A stretch of DNA of 6,318 nucleotides from Candidatus Kapaibacterium sp. (GTDB lineage: Bacteria > Bacteroidota > Ignavibacteria > Kapaibacteriales > UBA2268): positions 1 to 6,318 of the forward strand of contig CALHRB010000343.1 of the NCBI GenBank assembly GCA_938038165.1, written 5' to 3'. The notes under the pieces are model-generated. The model was not told the origin of the DNA and did not search any database. It saw only the letters and a list, made by a program, of their open reading frames with translations. This document shows, piece after piece, positions 1 through 5,930 of the stretch. Position 1 is the stretch's first letter. Each line of letters begins with the position of its first letter. Made by a program: the position numbers and the translations under genes.

Positions 1-1
1 A

Positions 2-619
2 AAAGGAGCAAGAAGTTCCAAAAGCAAATTTCTGGGTCTTCTCGAACCTATGAATTATCTAATAGTCAGTTTCTACAAAAAAAGCCAAAAAGATCTGCAT
101 ACACTTTCTAATGCCGAAAAAAACATTGATCTTCATAAAATTTCAACTTCTCTTAATCATTTGACTTGCGGATTGATGTTTATTGAATCTTTAAACCAAA
201 CACAAGAAGAGTATGAACGCAATCCATCAGTTTTCGAATTGTCAGTTAATTTTCTGATTTTACTAAACAAGATTCAGCCCAATCCCTTTTCCTGCTTTAT
301 TAATTCTCAGATTCAACTACTTAAACTTATTGGATATGAGTTGTTTTTTCATCAAGAATTACCAGATTTCGCTCAGAACTTTTATATTAGTTTCGAAAAT
401 GGAGCTATTTCAATCAAAAGAGACTCAATAAACTCCCTAAAATTTAATAAATCAACCTATAAAAAACTTAAGATAATTTCCGAAAAAGATATGGATATTT
501 GTTGCGACGTTACACTAAGCGATGTCGAATTTAGTGAAATTATGAATTTTTTAGTGAACTATTTCCGATTTCATCTTGATAAGAAATTTTTTTATACAAG
601 TATTTTTCTAATAAAATAG
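2..619 (+). CDS. recO: DNA repair protein RecO, 3' part (5' end outside window)
   Basis: RecO works in the RecFOR pathway of gap repair: it binds single-stranded DNA and RecR and helps RecA displace SSB. The frame is open from base 2 to the TAG at 617-619, giving 205 visible residues. It begins with the RecO signature KGARSSKSKFLGLLEPMNYL, which is the end of the N-terminal OB-fold. The TLSNAEKNIDLHKI stretch and the helical C-terminal domain follow, as is usual in the family. The ATG at position 50 is an internal methionine inside this signature, not the start; the true start and roughly the first 30 residues lie left of the window. The CxxC pairs of the zinc finger found in some RecO proteins are absent: only scattered cysteines (LTCG, FSCF, DICCD) are seen. 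The transporter gene follows in the same direction, so the two may be co-transcribed. The assignment rests on motif order; the C-terminal half is divergent. Confidence 0.85.
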   Translation, partial: KGARSSKSKFLGLLEPMNYLIVSFYKKSQKDLHTLSNAEKNIDLHKISTSLNHLTCGLMFIESLNQTQEEYERNPSVFELSVNFLILLNKIQPNPFSCFINSQIQLLKLIGYELFFHQELPDFAQNFYISFENGAISIKRDSINSLKFNKSTYKKLKIISEKDMDICCDVTLSDVEFSEIMNFLVNYFRFHLDKKFFYTSIFLIK

Positions 620-675
620 GTTTTGCTATAACAAATCTGATTTTAAATATACTTTTAACGATTTTCTTAGTTCTC

Positions 676-1950
676 TTGAATGCATTTTTTGTTGCGGCAG
701 AATTTGCGATCGTTAAAGTGCGAATTTCACAAATCGAATTAAGAGTTAGAAGTGGCAGTAGATTGGCAAAATTAACTAAACACCTGATACTTCATCTCGA
801 TTCTTATCTTTCAGCAACCCAGCTTGGAATAACACTTGCAAGCCTCGGGCTTGGATGGATTGGGGAGCCAATTGTAGCAAAAGTCTTAACTGATCTGATT
901 CACTTTCTTGGCATTGGAATTTCTGATCAATTAATTCATAAAATATCCTTACCACTTGCTTTTGTTGTCATAACAATTCTTCATATTGTTTTTGGCGAAC
1001 TTGCTCCAAAATCCTTAGCTATTCAACGCTCGGAACAAGTATCGCTCTTGATTGCATTCCCATTAAGGCTTTTTTACTTCGTTTTTAGTCCTTTTATCTG
1101 GATTTTGAATGGCTTTGCTAATCTTTTTATTAAAATCATCGGTTTCGAACCGGTAACCGAATCTCAAAATCTCCACAGCTCAGATGAATTAAGATATATT
1201 ATCGAAGAAAGCTCAAAATCAGGCTCAATCGAGCCTGCAGAACATAGATTAATTGAAAACATATTTGAATTAAAAGATACTCCCATAAAACAGATAATGG
1301 TGCCAAGGGGTAAAATTGTAGCAATTGAAGCAAGTATGACTGTTAATCAGACAATTGAATTATTCAAAAGCGAAGGTTATTCAAGAATGCCAGTCTTCGA
1401 TCAGAGCATTGATAATATTATCGGGATTGTTTTTGCCAAGGACTTAATCGGAATTAATTTTAAAACAAGTAATGAGTCAGTAAAAAAATATATGAAGCAA
1501 GCTTTTTTCGTGAGTGAGGAAGAAAAGATTAGCAATATTATGAAAATTATGCAGAGTGACAAAATTCATCTTGCTATTGTATTGGATGAATTTGGAGGAA
1601 CTGCAGGATTAGTAACAATGGAGGACATTCTTGAAGAAATTGTTGGCGAAATTCAGGATGAATATGATGAAGAAATTCCTCTTATTGAAAAAATTTCTGA
1701 GACAGAATTTCAGGTTAACCCTTCCGTTCCTATTAATGATGCGAACGATTATCTTCCATATCCATTACCAGAGGACAAAGAATACGAAACTATTGGTGGG
1801 CTTGTAATTAGTAAATTAGGTCGTATCCCAGAAATTAACGAGGTTATTGATTTGGGCGATTATTACTGCACTGTTCTTAAAAGGTCTAAACGTAAAGTTG
1901 AACTCCTTAAGCTCAAACTTAAAGATATTCAAAAAATCGAACAAGAATAA
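676..1950 (+). CDS. CNNM/DUF21-CBS-CorC_HlyC family membrane transporter (HlyC/CorC family)
   Basis: This is a membrane protein of the family variously named hemolysin C, CorC or UPF0053, whose characterised members are linked to Mg2+/Co2+ or Na+/Mg2+ transport; haemolysin activity should not be assumed. Domains, numbered from TTG 676: a DUF21/CNNM membrane domain at about 1-160 with AFFVAAEFAIVKVR (3-16), GWIGEP (60-65) and FGELAPKSLAIQRSE (106-120), and hydrophobic helices near 45-62, 90-108 and 123-155. A CBS pair follows at about 203-325, opening with MVPR (208-211) and closing with DEFGGTAGLVTMEDILEEIV. The C-terminal CorC_HlyC domain (about 335-415) contains YETIGGLV. The start is doubtful. 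TTG 676 is the first standard start codon in frame, but it would remove most of helix 1, which is encoded from about 637. The frame is open back to a TAA at 580-582, and ATA 628 with AGG at 618-620 would give a family-like N-terminus (see findings). The family call is firm; the transported ion is unknown. Confidence 0.9.
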   Translation: MNAFFVAAEFAIVKVRISQIELRVRSGSRLAKLTKHLILHLDSYLSATQLGITLASLGLGWIGEPIVAKVLTDLIHFLGIGISDQLIHKISLPLAFVVITILHIVFGELAPKSLAIQRSEQVSLLIAFPLRLFYFVFSPFIWILNGFANLFIKIIGFEPVTESQNLHSSDELRYIIEESSKSGSIEPAEHRLIENIFELKDTPIKQIMVPRGKIVAIEASMTVNQTIELFKSEGYSRMPVFDQSIDNIIGIVFAKDLIGINFKTSNESVKKYMKQAFFVSEEEKISNIMKIMQSDKIHLAIVLDEFGGTAGLVTMEDILEEIVGEIQDEYDEEIPLIEKISETEFQVNPSVPINDANDYLPYPLPEDKEYETIGGLVISKLGRIPEINEVIDLGDYYCTVLKRSKRKVELLKLKLKDIQKIEQE

Positions 1951-2044
1951 TTCATTTAACTTTTCATAAAAATTATAACATAAAACTTTTTTTTATTTCG
2001 ATTGAAAACCTGTTATAAAAGAAAAAAACACACAAATTTCAGGA

Positions 2045-2071
2045 AAGCTCAGACATTCCTGCCTGAGGCTT
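2045..2071. other. Imperfect stem-loop 1 in convergent gap
   Basis: The arms 2045-2055 (AAGCTCAGACA) and 2060-2071 (TGCCTGAGGCTT) pair around the loop TTCC. The stem has 11 positions, one bulged base at 2068 and one C-A mismatch. In minus-strand RNA that mismatch becomes a G-U pair, so the fold is better on the minus strand, downstream of the hydrolase stop. A competing smaller pairing, CAGGAA (2040-2045) with TTCCTG (2056-2061), also exists. The function is unknown: it could be a 3'-end stabiliser, part of a terminator, or the remnant of a palindromic repeat. Confidence 0.45.
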
Positions 2072-2084
2072 GTCAATATTATTG

Positions 2085-2106
2085 AACAATCAAGGATGAT
2101 TGTTTT
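2085..2106. terminator. Probable (bidirectional) intrinsic terminator hairpin between convergent genes
   Basis: A perfect 8-bp inverted repeat, AACAATCA (2085-2092) and TGATTGTT (2097-2104), encloses the loop AGGA. On the plus strand it runs into a short TTTT at 2103-2106, which suits termination of the transporter transcript about 135 bases after its stop. On the minus strand the stem is preceded by AAAA and could serve the hydrolase, though no U-run follows directly there. The stem is AT-rich and the U-tract short, so it would be a modest terminator. Its position between two convergent genes supports the call. Confidence 0.5.
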
Positions 2107-2110
2107 ACCA

Positions 2111-2131
2111 AGTGTTCTACCGGAACGCACT
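2111..2131. other. Imperfect stem-loop 3 in convergent gap
   Basis: AGTGTTC (2111-2117) pairs with GAACGCACT (2123-2131), leaving CG bulged and a loop of TACCG. It is more GC-rich than the surrounding intergenic DNA and lies only 22 bases from the hydrolase stop. It is the third stem-loop in a row within about 90 bases. It could be a degenerate palindromic intergenic repeat or the first hairpin of the hydrolase 3' untranslated region; nothing seen here decides between these. Confidence 0.35.
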
Positions 2132-2153
2132 GTAATGAATATTTACTGAAACA

Positions 2154-3062
2154 TTATAGCTTTGTAGCAAACCATTCAGAAGCTAGCTTTATTGATTCAG
2201 AAACCTCAGGCTCTTGGTCGTAAAAGCTGAATTGGTGATAAGGCGAAGGCAACTCAGTAGAAAACCAATGCAGTTTCTTGTCATTATGTGGTATATCATT
2301 GAAGAAATTTTTTGTAAAATCTGGAAGAACAGCACCTTCAGAATGAATCATAAGAGTCGGTGCATTAAGTAGCTTAGCCAGTGGCATTGGATCGAAAGTA
2401 AGCCAGTCTTCCCAACTCATAACGGCGAATTTATTGGAACTCCATTCTGGAATAGCACCCCTCTCTGGTTTTAAATAATATTCATACGGTCCGTACATTG
2501 CTGCATCTGGATCCTCGACTGAGATTGTTGGCACATAATCAATTTCGCCAGTTTGCTGAAATTTCTTTTTGGATTCTTTTGCAGCAATAATCTTAGATTG
2601 CACACCTTCCTCTCCACCATAAAACAATTTTACGGCTTCTGAGTTATGCAACCACGAGGCAATTGTAACAACTGATTTTATCCTTTTATCTTCTGTTGCA
2701 GCTACTAATGTATACATAGATCCGGCACATACTCCGATAGCACCAATTCTTTCTGAATCGACCTCAGGGAGCGACTGAAGGTATGAAACAGCATTTCTTA
2801 TGTCAGCTATTTTTAATTTTGGGCTTTCAAAGAATCTTGGGCTACCTTCGCTTTCTCCATAATTCCTGAAATCAAAAGCAAGGGTTATGAATCCGTTCTC
2901 TGCAAGTTTACCTGCATAAAGTCCTGCCATTTGTTCTTTGACCGTAGTCCAACTTCCTGAAACTACTATTGCAGGATATTTACTCCCCTCGACAAAATTT
3001 GAAGGATAAAATAAATGCCCCACCAACTTGTTTCCGTCGCTCTGAAAATTTACTTTTTTCAT
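2154..3062 (-). CDS. Alpha/beta hydrolase with Cys at nucleophile elbow (dienelactone-hydrolase / S15-like)
   Basis: A 302-residue alpha/beta-hydrolase-fold protein with no signal peptide or membrane segment, so probably cytoplasmic. Features in order: an N-terminal strand region FQSDGNKLVGHLFYP; PAIVVSGSW near 30-38; DFRNYGESEGSP at 64-75, the usual element before the elbow; the nucleophile elbow IGVCAGS at 109-115, with Cys112 at the nucleophile position as in dienelactone hydrolases; a central insert at about 140-225 that probably forms the cap; PTLMIHSEG at 235-243, where the acid residue is expected; and a candidate catalytic His276 in PYHQFSFYD. The substrate cannot be inferred. The ATG at 3060-3062 is preceded by AGGGAG with a 5-base spacer, which fixes the start. 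It lies 177 bases downstream of mreD on the same strand and converges with the transporter gene, so it is probably its own transcription unit. It could be an esterase, thioesterase or dienelactone-type hydrolase. Confidence 0.85.
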   Translation of the reverse strand: MKKVNFQSDGNKLVGHLFYPSNFVEGSKYPAIVVSGSWTTVKEQMAGLYAGKLAENGFITLAFDFRNYGESEGSPRFFESPKLKIADIRNAVSYLQSLPEVDSERIGAIGVCAGSMYTLVAATEDKRIKSVVTIASWLHNSEAVKLFYGGEEGVQSKIIAAKESKKKFQQTGEIDYVPTISVEDPDAAMYGPYEYYLKPERGAIPEWSSNKFAVMSWEDWLTFDPMPLAKLLNAPTLMIHSEGAVLPDFTKNFFNDIPHNDKKLHWFSTELPSPYHQFSFYDQEPEVSESIKLASEWFATKL

Positions 3063-3067
3063 AATAT

Positions 3068-3073
3068 CTCCCT
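3068..3073 (-). promoter_or_regulatory. Shine-Dalgarno site of the hydrolase gene
   Basis: The minus strand reads AGGGAG, then 5 bases, then ATG at 3062. This is the only clear Shine-Dalgarno sequence in the window; the bases before mreB, mreC, mreD and nusB show none. It settles the hydrolase start and sets this gene apart from its neighbours. Confidence 0.7.
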
Positions 3074-3192
3074 AATTTTTATAATTAATATTTTAATTTA
3101 GACTAAAAATATAATTAGAATATACTAATATTATCCAATTAAAAAAAAATATATTTCTTTTTTATCTAAAAAACATCAAAATTCACAAAAGA

Positions 3193-3218
3193 TTAATTAA
3201 TTGCGGGCTTTTAATTAA
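3193..3218 (-). terminator. Possible weak terminator downstream of mreD
   Basis: Two copies of TTAATTAA, at 3193-3200 and 3211-3218, can pair around a 10-base loop containing GCCCGC (minus strand). TCTTTT follows on the minus strand. It starts about 20 bases after the mreD stop, where the mre operon should end before the separately expressed hydrolase. The stem is entirely A-T and the arms are self-palindromic, so chance is a real possibility in such AT-rich DNA. No other terminator candidate was seen in 3063-3239. Confidence 0.25.
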
Positions 3219-3239
3219 AAAACTTATTAAAGTATTAAA

Positions 3240-3776
3240 TTATATGGGTCTGTAACCCTTTTTTGGAATTTTTGCAAATAGAGGGAAGACAGACAGTAAA
3301 GTAGTATAAAGAGCTGATGCCAAACCATATTTTAGAAAGAATGATATTAATGAGGCTTCACTTGGCTTCAGGTAAAAGAAAAAGTAAACCAGATTATTTA
3401 GAAGTGCGCTTGAAAGGACAATAATAAGAAATAGAAAGCTTCCAATAATTTCATCTGAATGCCCTTCACGGTAAAAACTCCCAGCAAAAAATGAAGCTAA
3501 AGTTTTCGAAAGTGCGTTCATACCGATTACATCCAATGATACTATATCAAAAAAAATCCCACAGATAAATGCGGCTGAAATACCCACAAAGCGTCCTTCC
3601 TTAAGGGAAATCCAAACACATAATATAAGAATTAAATCAGGCGTCAGTCCTCCAACTGATATTAAATCCAAAAAAGTCAAATGGATTACCGACAGAAGAA
3701 GCAAAGCAATTGCATACCTTATATATCTTATAATTTCAGTCTTTTTGTTGCCAAGTATTTTTAAATCTATAGCCAT
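3240..3776 (-). CDS. mreD: Rod shape-determining protein MreD
   Basis: MreD is the small polytopic inner-membrane subunit of the elongasome; it binds MreC and supports side-wall peptidoglycan synthesis. The 178-residue length is normal for the family. A short charged N-terminus precedes about five or six hydrophobic segments, near 20-38, 46-58, 63-83, 88-100, 110-136 and 142-167. Family-like features are the PDLILILCVW stretch (46-55) after helix 1 and FFDIVSLDVIGMNALSK (75-91). A short basic tail ends the protein. The start ATG is at 3774-3776, 14 bases after the mreC stop, without a Shine-Dalgarno, so expression probably depends on the upstream mre genes. Position after mreC supports the call, since MreD sequences are poorly conserved. 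mrdA/rodA, which often follow, are absent here. Confidence 0.9.
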   Translation of the reverse strand: MAIDLKILGNKKTEIIRYIRYAIALLLLSVIHLTFLDLISVGGLTPDLILILCVWISLKEGRFVGISAAFICGIFFDIVSLDVIGMNALSKTLASFFAGSFYREGHSDEIIGSFLFLIIVLSSALLNNLVYFFFYLKPSEASLISFFLKYGLASALYTTLLSVFPLFAKIPKKGYRPI

Positions 3777-3790
3777 TGAAAATAGGTGAG

Positions 3791-4690
3791 TTACTTCTTT
3801 TTTTGATTGTCAAAAATTTTCAGTTTTTCCTCTCTTGTCGGAGGTGCTTTTCGTTTTTTTAAAGTTTCTTCAACTTCCTGAATTAGTTGATGAATTTCCT
3901 TGTTGGGAATATATTTCAAAATAGCAAGTTGCTCAAGAGTGGGAAAACTTACCAATGGTTTGACTTTAACTCTAAGAAAAAGTTCACCAGTTTCTTGACG
4001 AACATCAGTAACGGTTCCAATTGGAATATCTGGAGGGTATTTACTGCTGAAAGTAGTAGTAACGACCAAATCGTTTGGCTTGACATCGAATGATTTTGGC
4101 ATATTTTTCATAAGGAAGTCTTCGCCACCCTCCCAAACTATTAAACCATTATAGCCATTTCTTTGAATTTTTGCAGAGACTTTAACGTTTGGGTTCATAA
4201 TCGATTCAATGAGTGAAAAATTATTATCCACTCCAATGACAACTCCAACGAGACCGGCATCAGTTCGGGCAGACATACCGTTTTCTACGCCGTGTTTTCT
4301 GCCACGGTCAACTATGATATAATTTCTCATTTCAATAGAAGATTTACCGACAACATCTGCAAAAATATAATCTTGAGCTTGTCTTTTTTTCAATTCAAGC
4401 AATTCTCTTAAGTTATGATTTTCGAGCAAAGCCTGACGCATCCTGATGACCTCAGATGACAGCTCAAGATTAAGCTCCCTCAAGGCTCTATTTTCACTTT
4501 GTAAAGCAACTGGATTAGGTATCCAGGCAAAAAGATTCTGTATCCAGCCAACAGTTCCGATGATAACAGTTCTGAAGCCACCGATTTTGTTTGTATCCCC
4601 GAGTGAGATGAGGGATAAAGAAATAACTGCAAGGGCTGTAAGTGTTATATAATCTCTGTACCTAACAACAAAATCTATAATTCTTTGCAT
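3791..4690 (-). CDS. mreC: Rod shape-determining protein MreC
   Basis: MreC is a bitopic inner-membrane protein with a large periplasmic part. It links MreB and MreD to the peptidoglycan synthases and is thought to activate PBP2. The 299 residues show: a short cytoplasmic basic N-terminus; one membrane helix at about 14-31; a coiled coil at about 62-103 (SENRALRELNLELSSEVIRM onward); and the MreC beta domain at about 107-258, with DVVGKSSIEMRNYIIVDRG, the GLVGVV turn (146-151) and IPIGTVTDV (222-230). A highly charged lysine- and glutamate-rich tail at about 263-299 extends past the conserved core. The ATG at 4688-4690 lies 49 bases after the mreB stop, with a hairpin in the gap and no Shine-Dalgarno. 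Gene order mreB-mreC-mreD on one strand makes the assignment firm. Confidence 0.95.
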   Translation of the reverse strand: MQRIIDFVVRYRDYITLTALAVISLSLISLGDTNKIGGFRTVIIGTVGWIQNLFAWIPNPVALQSENRALRELNLELSSEVIRMRQALLENHNLRELLELKKRQAQDYIFADVVGKSSIEMRNYIIVDRGRKHGVENGMSARTDAGLVGVVIGVDNNFSLIESIMNPNVKVSAKIQRNGYNGLIVWEGGEDFLMKNMPKSFDVKPNDLVVTTTFSSKYPPDIPIGTVTDVRQETGELFLRVKVKPLVSFPTLEQLAILKYIPNKEIHQLIQEVEETLKKRKAPPTREEKLKIFDNQKKK

Positions 4691-4709
4691 TTTTGATTTC
4701 TAATTAATA

Positions 4710-4731
4710 ATTAAGCTAAGCAAAGCTTAAT
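4710..4731 (-). other. Hairpin in the mreB-mreC intergenic gap
   Basis: ATTAAGC (4710-4716) and GCTTAAT (4725-4731) form a perfect 7-bp stem with an 8-base loop; one more A-T block pairs outside if a base is bulged. It begins 8 bases after the mreB stop on the minus strand. There is no proper U-run after it, so full termination is unlikely. It could protect the 3' end of an mreB-only transcript or attenuate read-through, which would fit MreB being needed in larger amounts than MreC and MreD. Confidence 0.4.
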
Positions 4732-4739
4732 ATTAAGAA

Positions 4740-5765
4740 TTAATATCGAATACTTCTTATGAAAACAGGAGAAAACTCAGCTAAATTTTCCAGAACTTTT
4801 CCTGCACCTCTAACAACAGCAGTCAATGGGTCATCGGCAACGTGAACAGGCAAAGATGTTTCCTTTCTTATTCTTTCATCTAATCCTTTGAGCAAAGCAC
4901 CTCCGCCAGTCAGCATAATTCCTCTGTCAAAAATATCAGCAGCGAGTTCAGGAGGGGTTCTTTCTAAAATGTTTAGAATTGCATTGACCATTTCGTTAAC
5001 AGGTTCCGAGAGTGCATCGCGAATATCCTCCGAACTGATTTCAATCATTCGCGGAATGCCGGTTACCAGGTCCCTGCCTTTCACTTCAACTTCAATTTCT
5101 TCATCGAGTTTAATAGCCGAGCCCACTTTAATCTTAATCATTTCAGCTGTTCGGTCTCCAATCAAAATGTTGTGATTCCTTTTGAAATACTGTACAATAG
5201 CCTCTGTCATTTCGTCACCTGCAATACGTATTGATTCATATGTAACAATACCAGAAAGAGCAATAACAGCAATTTCTGTGGTTCCACCACCAATATCAAC
5301 AATCATATTTCCGATAGCTTCGTGGACATTAATACCGATTCCGATTGCTCCAGCCATTGGCTCTGCTATAAGATGAACTTCTTTGGCTCCGGCGTGTTCA
5401 CAGCTATCACGAACCGCTCTTTTTTCAACCTCGGTAATTCCTGAAGGGACACTTACAACTACTCTGCGTGCAGGTTGCCAGCTAAGAGATACTTTTCGGA
5501 TCAAAGCTCTAAGCATACCTTCGGTGATTTCAAAATCTGCGATGGCTCCATCTCGTAGCGGTCTGATGATTTTTATGTCTCGATGTGTTTTACCTAACAT
5601 TGCTTGAGCATCCTGTCCTATTGCTATAATATTTTTATTTGTTCTATCAAAAGCCACAATCGTAGGTTCATTAAGAACGATCCCTTTACCTTTCATCCAG
5701 ATGAGTGTATTTGCAGTTCCAAGATCTATAGCTAAATCGTTGGTAAATATCCTAAAAATTGCCAT
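4740..5765 (-). CDS. mreB: Rod shape-determining protein MreB (actin homologue)
   Basis: MreB is the bacterial actin that forms membrane-bound ATP-dependent filaments and directs lateral cell-wall synthesis. The 341-residue length is typical. Actin-fold motifs are in order: phosphate 1 DLAIDLGTANTLIW (10-23); RDGAIADFEITEGMLRALI (71-89); VVVSVPSGITEVEKRAV (102-118); the helix with the likely catalytic Glu135 in HLIAEPMAGAIG; phosphate 2 IVDIGGGTTEIAVI (155-168); IAGDEMTEAI (181-190); and the adenosine motif MLTGGGALLKGLDERI (284-299). The start is placed at ATG 5763-5765 because MAIFRIFTNDLAIDLG matches the usual MreB N-terminus. The frame continues upstream to an ATG at 5880-5882, adding 39 residues rich in K, N and hydrophobics. 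That extension is rejected because it runs through the likely promoter. First gene of mreBCD, divergent from nusB. Confidence 0.97.
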   Translation of the reverse strand: MAIFRIFTNDLAIDLGTANTLIWMKGKGIVLNEPTIVAFDRTNKNIIAIGQDAQAMLGKTHRDIKIIRPLRDGAIADFEITEGMLRALIRKVSLSWQPARRVVVSVPSGITEVEKRAVRDSCEHAGAKEVHLIAEPMAGAIGIGINVHEAIGNMIVDIGGGTTEIAVIALSGIVTYESIRIAGDEMTEAIVQYFKRNHNILIGDRTAEMIKIKVGSAIKLDEEIEVEVKGRDLVTGIPRMIEISSEDIRDALSEPVNEMVNAILNILERTPPELAADIFDRGIMLTGGGALLKGLDERIRKETSLPVHVADDPLTAVVRGAGKVLENLAEFSPVFIRSIRY

Positions 5766-5799
5766 AATTAAGAATGTTAAATGAAAAAAGATTAAAATA

Positions 5800-5807
5800 C
5801 AAAAATA
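5800..5807 (-). promoter_or_regulatory. Candidate Bacteroidota-type -7 promoter box for mreB
   Basis: The minus strand reads TATTTTTG, a full match to the TAnnTTTG -7 element known from Bacteroidota. It lies 34 bases before the mreB ATG, so the leader would be roughly 25-30 bases. No TTTG or TTG -33 element stands at the usual 19-21 base spacing; the nearest TTG is 28 bases upstream. An eight-base match is easily met by chance in DNA this AT-rich. Confidence 0.35.
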
Positions 5808-5930
5808 GCATTTCTTTGGGATATTTAATTTATAACAATAGAAATTATTGTTCTTGAATAATTTATTTTTTATTTTTTTCATCAGAAAATTATTTTATTT
5901 TGCAGTCCTTAAAATGTTGTTCTTTTTACA

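Noticed and set aside
50..619. A complete 189-residue hypothetical protein starting at ATG 50
   Set aside because: The frame is open to the left window edge, and the upstream residues complete the RecO signature. Position 50 is an internal Met of a partial recO.
1951..2153. A small or decayed gene in the convergent gap
   Set aside because: All frames are short and interrupted, with no recognisable motif; the visible signal is inverted repeats rather than coding.
3084..3160. Sigma70-like promoter for the hydrolase (TTGGAT with TATATT on the minus strand)
   Set aside because: The spacing is 19 bases, and many equivalent A/T hexamers exist in this region, so no specific site can be supported.
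3887..5607. Plus-strand open frames at 3887-4093, 4446-4652, 4888-5175, 5182-5376 and 5383-5607
   Set aside because: They lie antisense inside mreC and mreB and have low-complexity, Ser/Ile-rich translations typical of shadow frames. No family features are visible.
5766..5882. Upstream extension of mreB by 39 residues to ATG 5882, including a hydrophobic stretch
   Set aside because: The canonical MreB N-terminus begins at 5765. The extension has a composition expected from translated AT-rich intergenic DNA, lacks a Shine-Dalgarno, and overlaps the likely promoter region.
5896..5902. TATTTTG before nusB as a -7 promoter box
   Set aside because: It is one base short of TAnnTTTG and has no -33 partner at a suitable distance, in a run of T's where such matches are expected by chance.
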